Positions 34,002 to 43,354 are shown, counted from the first letter of the stretch. The stretch: 64,000 bases of DNA from Alphaproteobacteria bacterium (GCA_033344895.1 JAWPMN010000001.1:1612001-1676000); one strand, 5' to 3'. Program-made: numbers and translations. The notes: a model not told the origin generated them from the letters alone.

Positions 34002-35204
34002 CTATTGCTTCATGGATTCGTATTTCTGCAAGGCCTCCATCATGGCGGCCGGCAGATCCTCGGTCGGCACCGGATCGAAAAACGCGGCGGACTGGGTCCG
34101 GGCACGCCCCGTTCCGGCGGTCGCGGAGGCCGTGGAGGGCTCCGACGCCGGGGCAGGGGCGGGCGCGGGAGTAGGAGCGGGAGAAGGAAGGGGTGCCGCC
34201 GCCATTTCCGGAGCGGTCACGATCTTGGGCGGCGGGCCGGACATCGGCGCACGCGGGGCATGGCCGGCCTGCGGCTGCTGGGCCATCCGCATCAGGACGT
34301 TCGCCGCTTCGGGGGACAGGTTGGGGACGCCCTGGGCCGCCGCGGTGACCGCGGAGTCCGGCGCGGATGCGGACGGCGCCGGCTGGGCCGGACCGGTCTG
34401 CAGGATAGCGGGGGCGCCCGGCGGATGCAGGACGGCCATCGGAGAATTGCCGGACGGCTGAGCCGCAAAGGGCGACCCCACCGGCTGCGCCGCCATCAGC
34501 GGGCTCGCCTGGCTGCGCTGGGCGGGTGCGGGCGACTGCAGCGCGGCCTGCAGGGCAGCGACATTGCCAGGATCCGCGTTCGGTCCAGCCGGTCCCGCGG
34601 CCGGCGCAATCGCCGCGAGGTCGGCCGCTGCAGGCTCTTCAGCCTGCGCCACTGTACTGCCGGTATCCGACGGGTCATCGCTGAAGGCGGCCAGGACCGA
34701 TCCCGTCACATCCCGGCCCGTCACATCCTCACTGACATTGTCCGCCAGCGCCGACGCAAAGCCCAGAGGGCCGCCATACAGTGTTCCGCCGGCCAGGCGG
34801 GCGCCCTGGCTGATCTCGTCGCCGGTCATGGCACGGTAGACGGTGGAAACACCGGGAATATGCTGCAGCGGATTGACGATATCGATCAGGTCGGCAATCC
34901 CGAACCCGTCTTCGCCAAAGAAATTGTCATTGCGAATGCCGACCGGTGCCTCGCCGCTGTCACGTTCTTCGGGACGGCTGGGCAAACGGGCGTAGACATC
35001 GTTGCCGGCACTTTCGCTGATTTCGGTTCGACCGCCTGACGAATGGGCGCCCGGTAGGTTGGAAGCCCGGGACAGGGCCGCGGCGAAACGGATCTGTTCC
35101 TGCCCTTCCTCCGGCCGGCCGCGGCGGATCGCAGTATTGTTCTGCGCCGCGGCACCGGCCGAAAACAGGGACCAGGACGACGATTCCGTCTGTGGCTGGG
35201 TCAT
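34002..35204 (-). CDS. Pro/Ala-rich protein of unknown function
   Basis: A 400-residue protein from the ATG at 35204. The N-terminal third is soluble and polar; residues about 108-160 form a well-structured block (IVNPLQHIPGVSTVYRAMTG and GGTLYGGPLGFASAL) that looks conserved. The C-terminal 220 residues are low-complexity Pro/Ala/Gln with APAPAP runs, ending in an amphipathic helix (LPAAMMEALQKYESMKQ). No signal peptide. It resembles flagellum- or envelope-associated hypothetical proteins but I cannot name a family. It is divergent from an OmpR-type regulator. Confidence 0.65.
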   Translation of the reverse strand: MTQPQTESSSWSLFSAGAAAQNNTAIRRGRPEEGQEQIRFAAALSRASNLPGAHSSGGRTEISESAGNDVYARLPSRPEERDSGEAPVGIRNDNFFGEDGFGIADLIDIVNPLQHIPGVSTVYRAMTGDEISQGARLAGGTLYGGPLGFASALADNVSEDVTGRDVTGSVLAAFSDDPSDTGSTVAQAEEPAAADLAAIAPAAGPAGPNADPGNVAALQAALQSPAPAQRSQASPLMAAQPVGSPFAAQPSGNSPMAVLHPPGAPAILQTGPAQPAPSASAPDSAVTAAAQGVPNLSPEAANVLMRMAQQPQAGHAPRAPMSGPPPKIVTAPEMAAAPLPSPAPTPAPAPAPASEPSTASATAGTGRARTQSAAFFDPVPTEDLPAAMMEALQKYESMKQ

Positions 35205-35378
35205 GACACGCCTCTCTCTCCATCTCCGCAGGCAATACAAGCAATCCCCGTGCCATTTTCGTCGGTCCGATATTCCCCATTTCGTGACTTTCCCAGTCAC
35301 GGTAGCATCGTGTTAATGTCCGGCGATATCGCGGACTACCGGCAATGGCGGACCGCACAGCGGCATATCGGGAGAACC

Positions 35379-36065
35379 ATGAGCGGCAAGAAAATCCTTT
35401 TATGCGACGATGACGAGGCCCTGCGTCAGTCGCTGGCGGAACAGCTACAGCTTCACGAAGAATTCGAAACGGTCCAGGTCGGGTCGGCCGGTGATGCCAT
35501 CGCCGCCGCGAAGGAGCATCATTTCGACGCGATCGTGCTCGATGTCGGCCTGCCCGACATGGACGGGCGGGAGGCCTGTCGGCTGCTGCGGCGCAACGGG
35601 GTGAAATGCCCGGTGCTGATGCTGACGGCCCATGATTCCGATTCCGACACCATTCTGGGCCTCGATGCCGGCGCCAATGATTACGTCGCCAAGCCGTTTC
35701 GGCTGAATGTGCTGCTGGCCCGATTGCGGGCCCAGCTGCGCCAGCATGAACAGAGCGAGGATGCGGTCTTCGCCATCGGCCCCTACAGTTTCCGCCCGGC
35801 ACAAAAACTCCTGCTGGAGGAAGACAAGAACAGGAAGGTGCGCCTGACGGAAAAGGAGACCGCGATCCTGAAGTATCTCTATCGCGCCGGCATGAAGGTG
35901 ATATCGCGCGACACGCTTCTGGGTGAGGTCTGGGGCTACAATGCCGGGGTCACCACCCATACGCTGGAGACCCATGTCTACCGGCTGCGTCAGAAGATCG
36001 AACGCGATCCGTCCAATGCGGAAATCCTGGTCACGGAGCCGGGCGGCTACAAGCTGGTTCCCTAG
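35379..36065 (+). CDS. OmpR/PhoB-family response regulator
   Basis: Two-component response regulator of 228 residues. The receiver domain has acidic pocket DDD (10-12), phospho-acceptor Asp55 in VLDVGLPDMDG and Lys105 in YVAKPF. The winged-helix DNA-binding domain has RLTEKETAILKYLY and THTLETHVYRLRQKIE. GGGAG precedes the ATG at 35379. No histidine kinase is adjacent, so its partner must be elsewhere. It ends six bases from the convergent MFS gene. Confidence 0.94.
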   Translation: MSGKKILLCDDDEALRQSLAEQLQLHEEFETVQVGSAGDAIAAAKEHHFDAIVLDVGLPDMDGREACRLLRRNGVKCPVLMLTAHDSDSDTILGLDAGANDYVAKPFRLNVLLARLRAQLRQHEQSEDAVFAIGPYSFRPAQKLLLEEDKNRKVRLTEKETAILKYLYRAGMKVISRDTLLGEVWGYNAGVTTHTLETHVYRLRQKIERDPSNAEILVTEPGGYKLVP

Positions 36066-36071
36066 CCGCGG

Positions 36072-37319
36072 CTAACCGCGCGACATCCGGCCGGATGCCC
36101 GTATCTTGCGGTGAATGGCCAATGCCGCGAGGGTCGCGCACAGGGTCGACGCGGCGGCCGTCCACCAGCCGCCGGACCAGCCCCAGACGCTGCCGCCGAC
36201 CCAGCCGATCACGATCGGGCCGGCCAGGACACCGAGATTCCGTCCCGCCATCAGCATGCCGAAAGCCGCCGTGCCGGTACCGCCAGGGCCGAGCAGACGG
36301 CCCGGCAGCGCAAAGAGGCAGGTCGGCGTGATGCCCGCGAAAAATCCGTAGGCAAGCAAGACCAGCACCCCGGTCCAGTCCGTCCCGGCCAGCGGGCCGA
36401 GCAGCAGAACCAGAACCTGCCCGGCCAGAACCACCGCCAGAAGCCGGGCGATGGGCAGGCCCGATTTGAGCAGGATCGCGGCGAACAGATTGCAGCCCGC
36501 GATCGCCGCAACGGTCAGGCCGTAGAATTCCTTCGCCCGGGCATGATCCATGCCCCGGTCGGCCACCAGATATTCCGGCAGCCAGCTCAGGACGGCGATG
36601 TTTTGCAGCGCCCAGAAGCTGAAACATAGGGCCACCAGCATCATGCCCCGCCGCGCCTCGGGCGGCAGATCGGGCGCCCCGCCCTGCGCGGTCGGCAGGG
36701 CCAGCCGCCGCCCGTCGCCGCGGGCCAGCCACAGCGTCCAGCCGGCGATCGTCACGGCAATCACGATGCCGCCCCACCAGACGCTGGGCCAGACCGCATC
36801 CCCCGGCAGCAGGGTCTCCGCCGCCCGGCCGATCAAAGTGGCGACCAGCCCGCCGAGGGGAATCCAGGTCGCCGCCAGCGCCGCAGCAATCGGCAGGTGT
36901 CGGGGTGCGGCGTTGCGGGTCATCAGGGTCGGCCCGGCGACCGCCAGAATCGCCATCGCCATGCCCTCCAGCCCCCGGCCCGCCAGCACGGCCCATCCAT
37001 TTTCCGGCAGGGTCAGGATCGGCGCGGCACCCAGCACCGCCAGCAGACAGCCCGCGACCAGCCAGGCGGCCGTCGACTGGCGCTGCATTGCCTGACCGAT
37101 CTTGACGGAAAGCCCCAGACCGATCACCGCAAAGATCGACATGAAACCGCCCGCCAGTTCCGGTCCGTAATCGAAACGATCCAGCATTTCCGGCAGAACC
37201 GGCGGCAGCTTGAGCTGCTGATAGGCGGCCAGCAGCGCAACACACAATCCGAACAGAATGCCTGTCCAGTCGCTGCGCGCGTCGCGCATCTGCGGTCCGG
37301 GCACCGGGCCATCGGTCAT
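36072..37319 (-). CDS. MFS transporter
   Basis: Major facilitator superfamily permease of 415 residues with about twelve hydrophobic segments, starting ILFGLCVALLAAYQQLKLPP and SIFAVIGLGLSVKIGQAM. The loop between helices 2 and 3 and the central basic loop after helix 6 (LWLARGDGRRLALP) fit the MFS plan. Substrate unknown; the closest general shape is the CynX/NimT-like anion and drug group. It faces the MBL-fold gene divergently across 194 bases. Confidence 0.85.
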   Translation of the reverse strand: MTDGPVPGPQMRDARSDWTGILFGLCVALLAAYQQLKLPPVLPEMLDRFDYGPELAGGFMSIFAVIGLGLSVKIGQAMQRQSTAAWLVAGCLLAVLGAAPILTLPENGWAVLAGRGLEGMAMAILAVAGPTLMTRNAAPRHLPIAAALAATWIPLGGLVATLIGRAAETLLPGDAVWPSVWWGGIVIAVTIAGWTLWLARGDGRRLALPTAQGGAPDLPPEARRGMMLVALCFSFWALQNIAVLSWLPEYLVADRGMDHARAKEFYGLTVAAIAGCNLFAAILLKSGLPIARLLAVVLAGQVLVLLLGPLAGTDWTGVLVLLAYGFFAGITPTCLFALPGRLLGPGGTGTAAFGMLMAGRNLGVLAGPIVIGWVGGSVWGWSGGWWTAAASTLCATLAALAIHRKIRASGRMSRG

Positions 37320-37513
37320 GATTGTGAAACTCCGTTCCGTCCGGTCGGAAAGCCGCCGGCGTCACCGGGCGGTGGGGCGGCACATGGTTTGCGTTCCTCA
37401 GATACCCGCTATAGCATCCGGATCGGGGCATGTCCCGCCGCGCGGAAGCGAGGGCGGTATCGACAATTTCCCCCGGGGGAGCACGGTCCGGGGAAGCATA
37501 AAGAGGGATTGCC

Positions 37514-38356
37514 ATGGCGCGCGACCAGGGACGCCCGGAATTCTTCGTGAAGTTCTGGGGGACCCGGGGCAGCATTGCCTGTTCGGGACCGGATACGATG
37601 CGATATGGCGGCAACACCTCCTGCATCGAGGTGATGTGCGGCAGTCAGCGCCTGATTTTTGACGGCGGAACGGGACTGCGCAAGCTGGGCCGGGAAATCG
37701 CACAGGAAGGGCCGCAGGATATCGACCTGTTCCTGACGCATACGCATCTGGACCACATCATCGGCCTGCCCTTCTTCGTGCCGTTCCACATCCCCGGCAA
37801 CAATCCGCGCGTCTGGGCGGGCAACCTGCTGCCGGACCGTACACTGAAGGGAACCCTGTCCGACATGATGCAGGCGCCGCTGTTCCCGGTGCCGCCGGAA
37901 ACCTTCCGCGCCAATGTCGAATTCCACGATTTCGAAGCCGGGGACACCCTGACACCGGGGACCGGAATTACCCTGCGCACCGCGCCGCTGAACCATCCGA
38001 ACGGCGCCTGCGGCTATCGCATCGAATTCGACGGACGGTCGATCTGTTACATCACCGATACCGAACATTATCCGGAAGGCCGCGACCAGACCGTGGTCGA
38101 CCTCGTGCGCGGTGCGGACATCATGATCTATGACGCCACCTATACCGAGGAGGAATATCCCCGTTTCGTCGGGTTCGGACATTCCACCTGGGAAGAGGCG
38201 GTCCGGGTCGCCGATGCGGCGGGCGTGAAGACACTGGTGCTGTTCCATCACGAACCGACCCATGACGACGAATTCATGGACGACATCGCCGAAGCGGTGG
38301 ACGAGGCCCGGCCCGGCAGCGTCGTCGCCCGCGAAGGCATGATGATGCGCCCCTGA
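37514..38356 (+). CDS. MBL-fold metallo-hydrolase
   Basis: A 280-residue metallo-beta-lactamase-fold protein. The start VKFWGTRGSIACSGP and GGNTSCIEV are typical of the PhnP/cyclic-phosphodiesterase-like branch; the metal motif THTHLDHIIG is complete, with later His/Asp in ITDTEH, YDATYT and HHEPTHDD. Substrate unknown. AGAGGGA lies upstream of the ATG. The methyltransferase-like gene follows after 28 bases, so the two may be co-transcribed. Confidence 0.9.
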   Translation: MARDQGRPEFFVKFWGTRGSIACSGPDTMRYGGNTSCIEVMCGSQRLIFDGGTGLRKLGREIAQEGPQDIDLFLTHTHLDHIIGLPFFVPFHIPGNNPRVWAGNLLPDRTLKGTLSDMMQAPLFPVPPETFRANVEFHDFEAGDTLTPGTGITLRTAPLNHPNGACGYRIEFDGRSICYITDTEHYPEGRDQTVVDLVRGADIMIYDATYTEEEYPRFVGFGHSTWEEAVRVADAAGVKTLVLFHHEPTHDDEFMDDIAEAVDEARPGSVVAREGMMMRP

Positions 38357-38384
38357 CCCCGGACGGAAAGGAAGGTCGGAGGCA

Positions 38385-39245
38385 ATGTACGGCTCCTCCC
38401 CCCTGCTGCGCCGGCTGACGCTGGGTCTGCCGACCGTGCTCGGCCTCGCGAAGCGCGGATACTTCATCCCTTACCGCTACGCGGCCGGCATTCCGGCCCG
38501 GGCGGAACGCGCCGCCTTTCCCTTCGTCGAGGACCTGTTTCGGGATCGGGAAAGCGATTTTCTGGACCTCCTGGACGTGCCGGACGATCTGATCCTGTCC
38601 CTGGCGGACCGGTTCAACTGGCCGGCGCCCCCGTCACCGCGCTGGCAGCAGGTCTGGTTTCCCCGCCTTGATGCGCTGGCGACCTATCTGCTGGTCCGAC
38701 GGCACCGGCCGCGCCGGATCGTGGAGATCGGCAGCGGCCATTCGACCCGGTTCGCCGCCGCCGCGATCCGGGATGACGGGCTGAAAACGGAAATCCGCGC
38801 CGTCGATCCGGATCCGCGTGCCGATCTGGAACATCTGAAATGCGTCAGCTTCCACCGCATGCCGCTGCAGGACGTGCCGATGTCCGAATTCGCGGATCTG
38901 GCGCCCGGCGATTTCCTGATGATCGATTCCAGCCATATCGCCATGCCGGGCAGCGATGTGGATATCCTGCTGGGTCGCATCGTGCCGTCCCTGCCGGCCG
39001 GGGTCTTCATCCAGGTCCACGACATGTTCCTGCCCGACCCCTATCCGGAATCCTGGACCTGGCGCGGCTATAACGAGCAGCTGCCGGTGGCCGCGTTGAT
39101 GGCGGGCGGAGCGGTGGAGCCGGTCTGGTCGAGCCGCTGGATCGCCACACGCCACCACGCCGTCATCAAAAACGGGCCCATCGCGCAGATCCCGATCTGG
39201 GAGGATGTGCCGGAAACCTCGCTCTGGCTGCGCAAGATCCGGTGA
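38385..39245 (+). CDS. Class I SAM-dependent methyltransferase (Methyltransf_24-like)
   Basis: A 286-residue protein with a Rossmann methyltransferase core: SAM motif RIVEIGSGHSTRFAAAA (about 112-128), the acidic AVDPDPRADL, FLMIDSSHIAMPGSDVD and VFIQVHDMFLPDPYPE. The N-terminal 80 residues are helical and specific. The acceptor is unknown; relatives are found in surface-polysaccharide loci. GGAGG precedes the ATG. Confidence 0.83.
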   Translation: MYGSSPLLRRLTLGLPTVLGLAKRGYFIPYRYAAGIPARAERAAFPFVEDLFRDRESDFLDLLDVPDDLILSLADRFNWPAPPSPRWQQVWFPRLDALATYLLVRRHRPRRIVEIGSGHSTRFAAAAIRDDGLKTEIRAVDPDPRADLEHLKCVSFHRMPLQDVPMSEFADLAPGDFLMIDSSHIAMPGSDVDILLGRIVPSLPAGVFIQVHDMFLPDPYPESWTWRGYNEQLPVAALMAGGAVEPVWSSRWIATRHHAVIKNGPIAQIPIWEDVPETSLWLRKIR

Positions 39246-39309
39246 CCGCGCACCGCGTTAGGATCGCCAAGGTTCCCGCGCCCGCAGGAACTCACAGGAA
39301 GGGGAAGCT

Positions 39310-40008
39310 CTATTCCGCGGCGGTCCAGAGCGGGTTGCTGATCTTTTCCAGAAAGGCCTTGTGGGCGGCTTCTTCCTCGGCGCTGGGCGCGTGCGGACGG
39401 GGTTCGCGAACCGGCCGGTCAGAGATCGTGGTGACGCGGGAAGCGGCCCTGGACGTGCCTTGCGACGGCCCGTCATCGCCGAAGGTCAGGCCCGTCTGGC
39501 GCCCGCCGGTCAGTTCGATATAGACCTCGGCCAGCAACTCGGCATCCAGCAGGGCGCCGTGTTTGGTCCGCGCCGAATTGTCGATGGCAAAGCGCTTGCA
39601 CAGCGCGTCCAGGCTGACCGCCGCGCCGGGAAACTTCTCGCGCGCCATGGCGACGGTATCGATCGACTGCGACATCGGCAGGGTCGGACGTCCGCAGGCC
39701 TTCAGTTCCGCATTCAGGAACTTCATGTCGAAGGCCGCGTTGTGGATCACCAGCTTGGCGTCCCCGACAAAGGCCAGGAAATCCTCGACCACATCCTGAA
39801 ACAACGGCTTGTCCGCCAGAAACGCCTCGGACAGGCCATGAACCTGGAAGGCCTCGACCGGCATGTCGCGTTCCGGATTCAGATAGACATGGTAGGTCTC
39901 GCCCGTCGGGACACGATTGATCAGCTCGACCCCGCCGATTTCAACAACGCGGTGACCCCCGGCCGGGTCCAGGCCTGTCGTTTCCGTATCGAAACAGATC
40001 TCACGCAT
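39310..40008 (-). CDS. dnaQ: DNA polymerase III epsilon subunit DnaQ
   Basis: Proofreading 3-prime to 5-prime exonuclease of the replicative polymerase. The 232-residue protein has ExoI CFDTETTGLDP, ExoII HNAAFDMKFLNAEL and ExoIII KHGALLDAELLAEVY, all with catalytic acids. The ATG at 40008 has GGAGAAA upstream and overlaps the coaE stop by eight bases. It is last of the ppsR-maf-aroE-coaE-dnaQ run reading away from the putative oriC. Confidence 0.96.
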   Translation of the reverse strand: MREICFDTETTGLDPAGGHRVVEIGGVELINRVPTGETYHVYLNPERDMPVEAFQVHGLSEAFLADKPLFQDVVEDFLAFVGDAKLVIHNAAFDMKFLNAELKACGRPTLPMSQSIDTVAMAREKFPGAAVSLDALCKRFAIDNSARTKHGALLDAELLAEVYIELTGGRQTGLTFGDDGPSQGTSRAASRVTTISDRPVREPRPHAPSAEEEAAHKAFLEKISNPLWTAAE

Positions 40009-40618
40009 GCGGATTTCTCCAACGGTTTCGGGCGACAACCGGCATTTTGAGGGTGTTCTCCAGCGCCCGCAAGACCGGTCGCCGGCCCAGGGACGACCAG
40101 ATCACGATATCGGCGCGGCGGCGTTTCTCCCCTTCCGGCATCTGGCGTGCGCGGATATCCCGCAGTTTTTCCGGCGTCATGCCGGGCCGGGCGAGAACCC
40201 GTTGTGCCTGAATGAACAGCGGCGCGGTCACCGCGATGGTCAGATCGCACAGGCGCTCGCCACCGGTTTCGAACAGCAGTGGCACGTCCAGGACAGCGGC
40301 CCTCCGCCCGTGCAGCATGCAGGATTTCAGAAATCCGTCGCGATCCGCCGCAACCATCGGGTGCAGGATCGACTCCAGTGTCTTCAGCGCGGCCGGGTCG
40401 CCGAACACTTTCGGGCCCAGCGCCGCCCGGTCCACGGCACCATCCTTCGTGGCCCCGGGAAAGGCGGCTTCTATGGCGGGGACTGCCGCACCGCCCGGAC
40501 CGGTCAGACGATGCACCGTCGCATCGGCATCATGAACCGGCACGCCCAGCCCGCGCAGCATCGCGCTGGCCGTGCTTTTCCCCATGCCGATCGATCCGGT
40601 CAGGCCGATCACGATCAT
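40001..40618 (-). CDS. coaE: Dephospho-CoA kinase
   Basis: Final enzyme of coenzyme A synthesis, phosphorylating the 3-prime hydroxyl of dephospho-CoA. The 205-residue protein begins with the P-loop IGLTGSIGMGKST, followed by VPVHDADATVH, LESILHPMV and DVPLLFETGGE, all typical. It overlaps aroE (ATGA) upstream and dnaQ downstream, so its translation is coupled in the operon. Confidence 0.96.
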   Translation of the reverse strand: MIVIGLTGSIGMGKSTASAMLRGLGVPVHDADATVHRLTGPGGAAVPAIEAAFPGATKDGAVDRAALGPKVFGDPAALKTLESILHPMVAADRDGFLKSCMLHGRRAAVLDVPLLFETGGERLCDLTIAVTAPLFIQAQRVLARPGMTPEKLRDIRARQMPEGEKRRRADIVIWSSLGRRPVLRALENTLKMPVVARNRWRNPHA

Positions 40619-41472
40619 GCTGCCATCGCCCCCAGAACGACCCGGCGCAGATCATCGTCCACCTGCGGCGTTTCCGGCGGGTTGAACCACGCCTCGAACC
40701 CCGGCACCGCCTGGTGCAGCAGCATGCCCAGACCGTCGACCGTCGAATTGCCACGTGCACGCGCGGCGGCCAGAAGCCCGGTTTCCAGGGGCTTGTAGAC
40801 GATATCGGTGACAAAGGCGGATGTCGGCAGGACGGTCAGATCGATTTCCAGCGGCGGCTGCCCCGCCATGCCGAGACTCGTCGTGTTGACCAGCAGATCG
40901 CAATCCGACAGGTCCGGCGCGGTGGCCGCAATCAGCCTTGCCGAGCCGGCTTCCGACAATTCCTCGACCAGTCGCTCGGCCCGGGCGACGGTGCGGTTGA
41001 CGATGCGGATTTCCTGGAAGCCCAGATCCTGCAGGGCCGCCACCACGGCACGGGCCGCCCCTCCGGCACCCAGGACAATTGCCGACCCCCGTCCGATCCG
41101 ACCCCATCCTGCCGCGGTCTCCAGATTGCGGCGAAAGCCGTACAGATCGGTGTTCCGCCCTTCGATCGTCCCGTCAGGCAGGCGCACCACCGTGTTGACG
41201 GCACCTAGACGCCGGGCGGCCTGGTCGAGCCGGTCGCAGAAGCGAAAGGCCGCCTCCTTATGGGGCACGGTGACATTCATCCCGACCCAGCCTTCATCCT
41301 GCAGCAGGCTGGTCATATCGGATTCGAAACGCTCTGGCGCGATTTCCCGGCGCTCGTAGCGTCCCGGCAGACCGAAGCGTTTCAGCCAGGTGCCATGCAG
41401 GACCGGCGACAGCGACTGCGCGACGGGCATGCCGACAACACCGGCAACGGGTCCGGCATTCGATCCGGTCAT
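40615..41472 (-). CDS. aroE: Shikimate dehydrogenase
   Basis: NADPH-dependent reduction of 3-dehydroshikimate to shikimate in aromatic amino acid synthesis. The 285-residue protein has the substrate motif SLSPVLHGTWL, catalytic Lys in NVTVPHKEAA, Asp in GRNTDLYGF and the nucleotide loop VLGAGGAARAVV with NRTVARA. It overlaps maf and coaE by four bases each. Confidence 0.96.
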   Translation of the reverse strand: MTGSNAGPVAGVVGMPVAQSLSPVLHGTWLKRFGLPGRYERREIAPERFESDMTSLLQDEGWVGMNVTVPHKEAAFRFCDRLDQAARRLGAVNTVVRLPDGTIEGRNTDLYGFRRNLETAAGWGRIGRGSAIVLGAGGAARAVVAALQDLGFQEIRIVNRTVARAERLVEELSEAGSARLIAATAPDLSDCDLLVNTTSLGMAGQPPLEIDLTVLPTSAFVTDIVYKPLETGLLAAARARGNSTVDGLGMLLHQAVPGFEAWFNPPETPQVDDDLRRVVLGAMAA

Positions 41473-42098
41473 GACGTGATGGCCCCGTTCTGTCGCAGGA
41501 AACCCAGAAGCGCCAGCAAGGGCAGACCCAGAACGGTGAAATAGTCCCCCTCGACCCGGCTGAACAGTTGCGCGCCCAGCCCTTCCAACCGGTATCCGCC
41601 GACCGATCCCAGCCCGTCTTCGCCCACGGCATCGACATAGCGGCGGATGAAATCGGGGCTCAACCGGCGCATTGTCATATGTGCCGGTTCCACCAGCCCC
41701 CAGAGACGCTGGCCGTCCTGCATCACGGACACACCGGCAAACAGACTGTGACGCTGGCCACTCAATGCTTCCAGATGGCCCCGCAGATGATCCAGATCCG
41801 GCGGCTTGTCGAACCAGACGCCGTTACAGTCCAGGGTCTGATCGGCACCGATGACCAAGGCGCCGGGATGACGCTGACTGACCTTCAGTGCCTTCAGATC
41901 GGACAGGGCTTCCGCGACCTGGGCGGCGCTGGCTCCTTCGGCGCGCAGCGATTCCTTGACCGCATCCTCATCCACATTGGCCGGATCGATCTCGATGGTA
42001 AGGCCCGCCCCCCGTAACAGATCGGCACGCGTGCGGCTGCCCGAAGCCAGGACGATGGTCTTGGACTGACCGATGGCGGTCGCCGAACCCACGGTCAT
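41469..42098 (-). CDS. maf: Maf-like nucleotide pyrophosphatase
   Basis: House-cleaning nucleoside triphosphate pyrophosphatase of the Maf/YceF family, 209 residues. It shows IVLASGSRTRADLLRGAG, VIGADQTLDCNG, LSGQRHSLFAGVSV and the catalytic SVGGYRLEGLGAQLF block. It overlaps ppsR and aroE by four bases. Subfamily (dTTP/UTP or m7GTP specificity) cannot be set from motifs alone. Confidence 0.93.
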   Translation of the reverse strand: MTVGSATAIGQSKTIVLASGSRTRADLLRGAGLTIEIDPANVDEDAVKESLRAEGASAAQVAEALSDLKALKVSQRHPGALVIGADQTLDCNGVWFDKPPDLDHLRGHLEALSGQRHSLFAGVSVMQDGQRLWGLVEPAHMTMRRLSPDFIRRYVDAVGEDGLGSVGGYRLEGLGAQLFSRVEGDYFTVLGLPLLALLGFLRQNGAITS

Positions 42099-42955
42099 GC
42101 CGCCCCTCCCGGTCCCCCGTTTCGGTTTTCCAGACGCCGGTCATAATGCTGGATGACCGCCGCCGCCGTTTCCTCGATCGAACGGCGCGATACATCGATG
42201 ACGGGCCAGTCGCGTTCACGGCAGATCCGGCGGCAGGTCATGACTTCCTTCTTCACGGTTTCCAGATCGACATAGTCCGTTTCGTCATCCTCCGCGATCA
42301 TCTTCAGCCGGTTCTTGCGGATCTGTACCAGGCTGGCGGGATCCTTGGTCAGGCCGACAACCAGCGGCCCGTTCGCGCCGGTCATGCCCAGCAGTTCCTC
42401 GGGCAGGCCGATCCCCGGTACGAAGGGCACATTCGCTGCCTTGATGCCGCGGTTCGCCAGATAGATGCAGGTCGGCGTCTTGGACGTGCGCGACACGCCG
42501 GTCAGGATCACATCGGCGCTGTGCAGATTCCAGAGCCCCTGCCCGTCGTCATGGGTCAGGGCAAACTGCATCGCATCGATCCGGCTGAAGTAATCCGCAT
42601 CCAGCGCATGCTGACGCCCCGGCTGCTGACGTGCCGGCTCCCCCAGATAATTCTCGAAGGCGTTGATGAACGGATCCAGCACCGAAATGCACGGCACGCG
42701 CAGCTGCCGGCAGCCGTCCATCAGATGGCGACGCAGTTCCTGATTGACGAAGGTGAACAGTACGATCCCCGGCGATTCCGAGACTTTCTGCAGAATCTGG
42801 TCGACCTTCGTGGTACTGCGTACCAGGTTCCAGTGATGCTCTACGCCTTCGACATCCTCGAACTGGACGATACAGGCCCGGGCGATCGCCTGAACCGTCT
42901 CGCCGGTCGAGTCCGAAACGAGGTAAAGCTGAATGTCACGCATGCCATCGGTCAT
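42095..42955 (-). CDS. ppsR: Kinase/pyrophosphorylase (PEP synthase/PPDK regulatory type)
   Basis: Bifunctional ADP-dependent kinase/Pi-dependent pyrophosphorylase of the DUF299 family that regulates PEP synthase or pyruvate phosphate dikinase. The 286-residue protein begins IQLYLVSDSTGETVQAIA, with the P-loop GVSRTSKTPTCIYLAN and VGLTKDPASLVQIRKNRL. Start at 42955 (CAGGG upstream); 42943 is possible. This gene (CC_0001/RP001 type) is the standard left neighbour of oriC in Caulobacter and Rickettsia, with hemE on the other side, as seen here. Confidence 0.93.
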   Translation of the reverse strand: MTDGMRDIQLYLVSDSTGETVQAIARACIVQFEDVEGVEHHWNLVRSTTKVDQILQKVSESPGIVLFTFVNQELRRHLMDGCRQLRVPCISVLDPFINAFENYLGEPARQQPGRQHALDADYFSRIDAMQFALTHDDGQGLWNLHSADVILTGVSRTSKTPTCIYLANRGIKAANVPFVPGIGLPEELLGMTGANGPLVVGLTKDPASLVQIRKNRLKMIAEDDETDYVDLETVKKEVMTCRRICRERDWPVIDVSRRSIEETAAAVIQHYDRRLENRNGGPGGAA

Positions 42956-43354
42956 TGGGGAGTAACCCTGTCGAAAACCTGTGCACAGTTTATGGGACAA
43001 ACTGCCGGGTTGGTGCAATCCCGGACACCATCCCCGCTGACCCGAAGAGTGACCCGTCGGTTATGCGCATCGGGATAACTGCCATCGGAACGAGTCTGCC
43101 TGTGGATGGTATCCCTGTCACGGGCCACTCATCCCCATGACTCCCGTTCCGCGCAGATCAGCCAGGACAAGGGGACTCACAGCTTACCCCGTCTTTGCCC
43201 ACAGGTCTGAGACCCGATCATGCTGGCCTGTGGATCGCAACGGGACAGGATTTAATCCCCATTCCTGCACCCCCCAACCACAACCACTCTCTTTTCTAAT
43301 TAATAATATTACTTATAAGGATGAACCCATGATCTGTGTATCGAAAGCCCGTCC
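42956..43354. other. oriC: Putative chromosomal replication origin (oriC)
   Basis: A 399-base gap between divergent ppsR and hemE. DnaA-box-like 9-mers: TTATGCGCA at 43061 (one mismatch to TTATNCACA), TGTGCACAG at 42980, TGTGGATGG at 43101, TTGCCCACA at 43195 and TGTGGATCG at 43229 (two mismatches each). GCCTGTGGAT is repeated exactly at 43099 and 43227. A 27-base AT-rich tract (43292-43318, two C only) next to hemE is a likely unwinding element. Three GANTC methylation sites lie at 43092, 43139 and 43174. The boxes are weak, as in Caulobacter Cori. Not proven. Confidence 0.75.

Noticed and set aside
43092-43178. GANTC sites as a feature in their own right
   Set aside because: Three sites in 87 bases are suggestive of CcrM control but the number is small; kept only as support for the oriC call.
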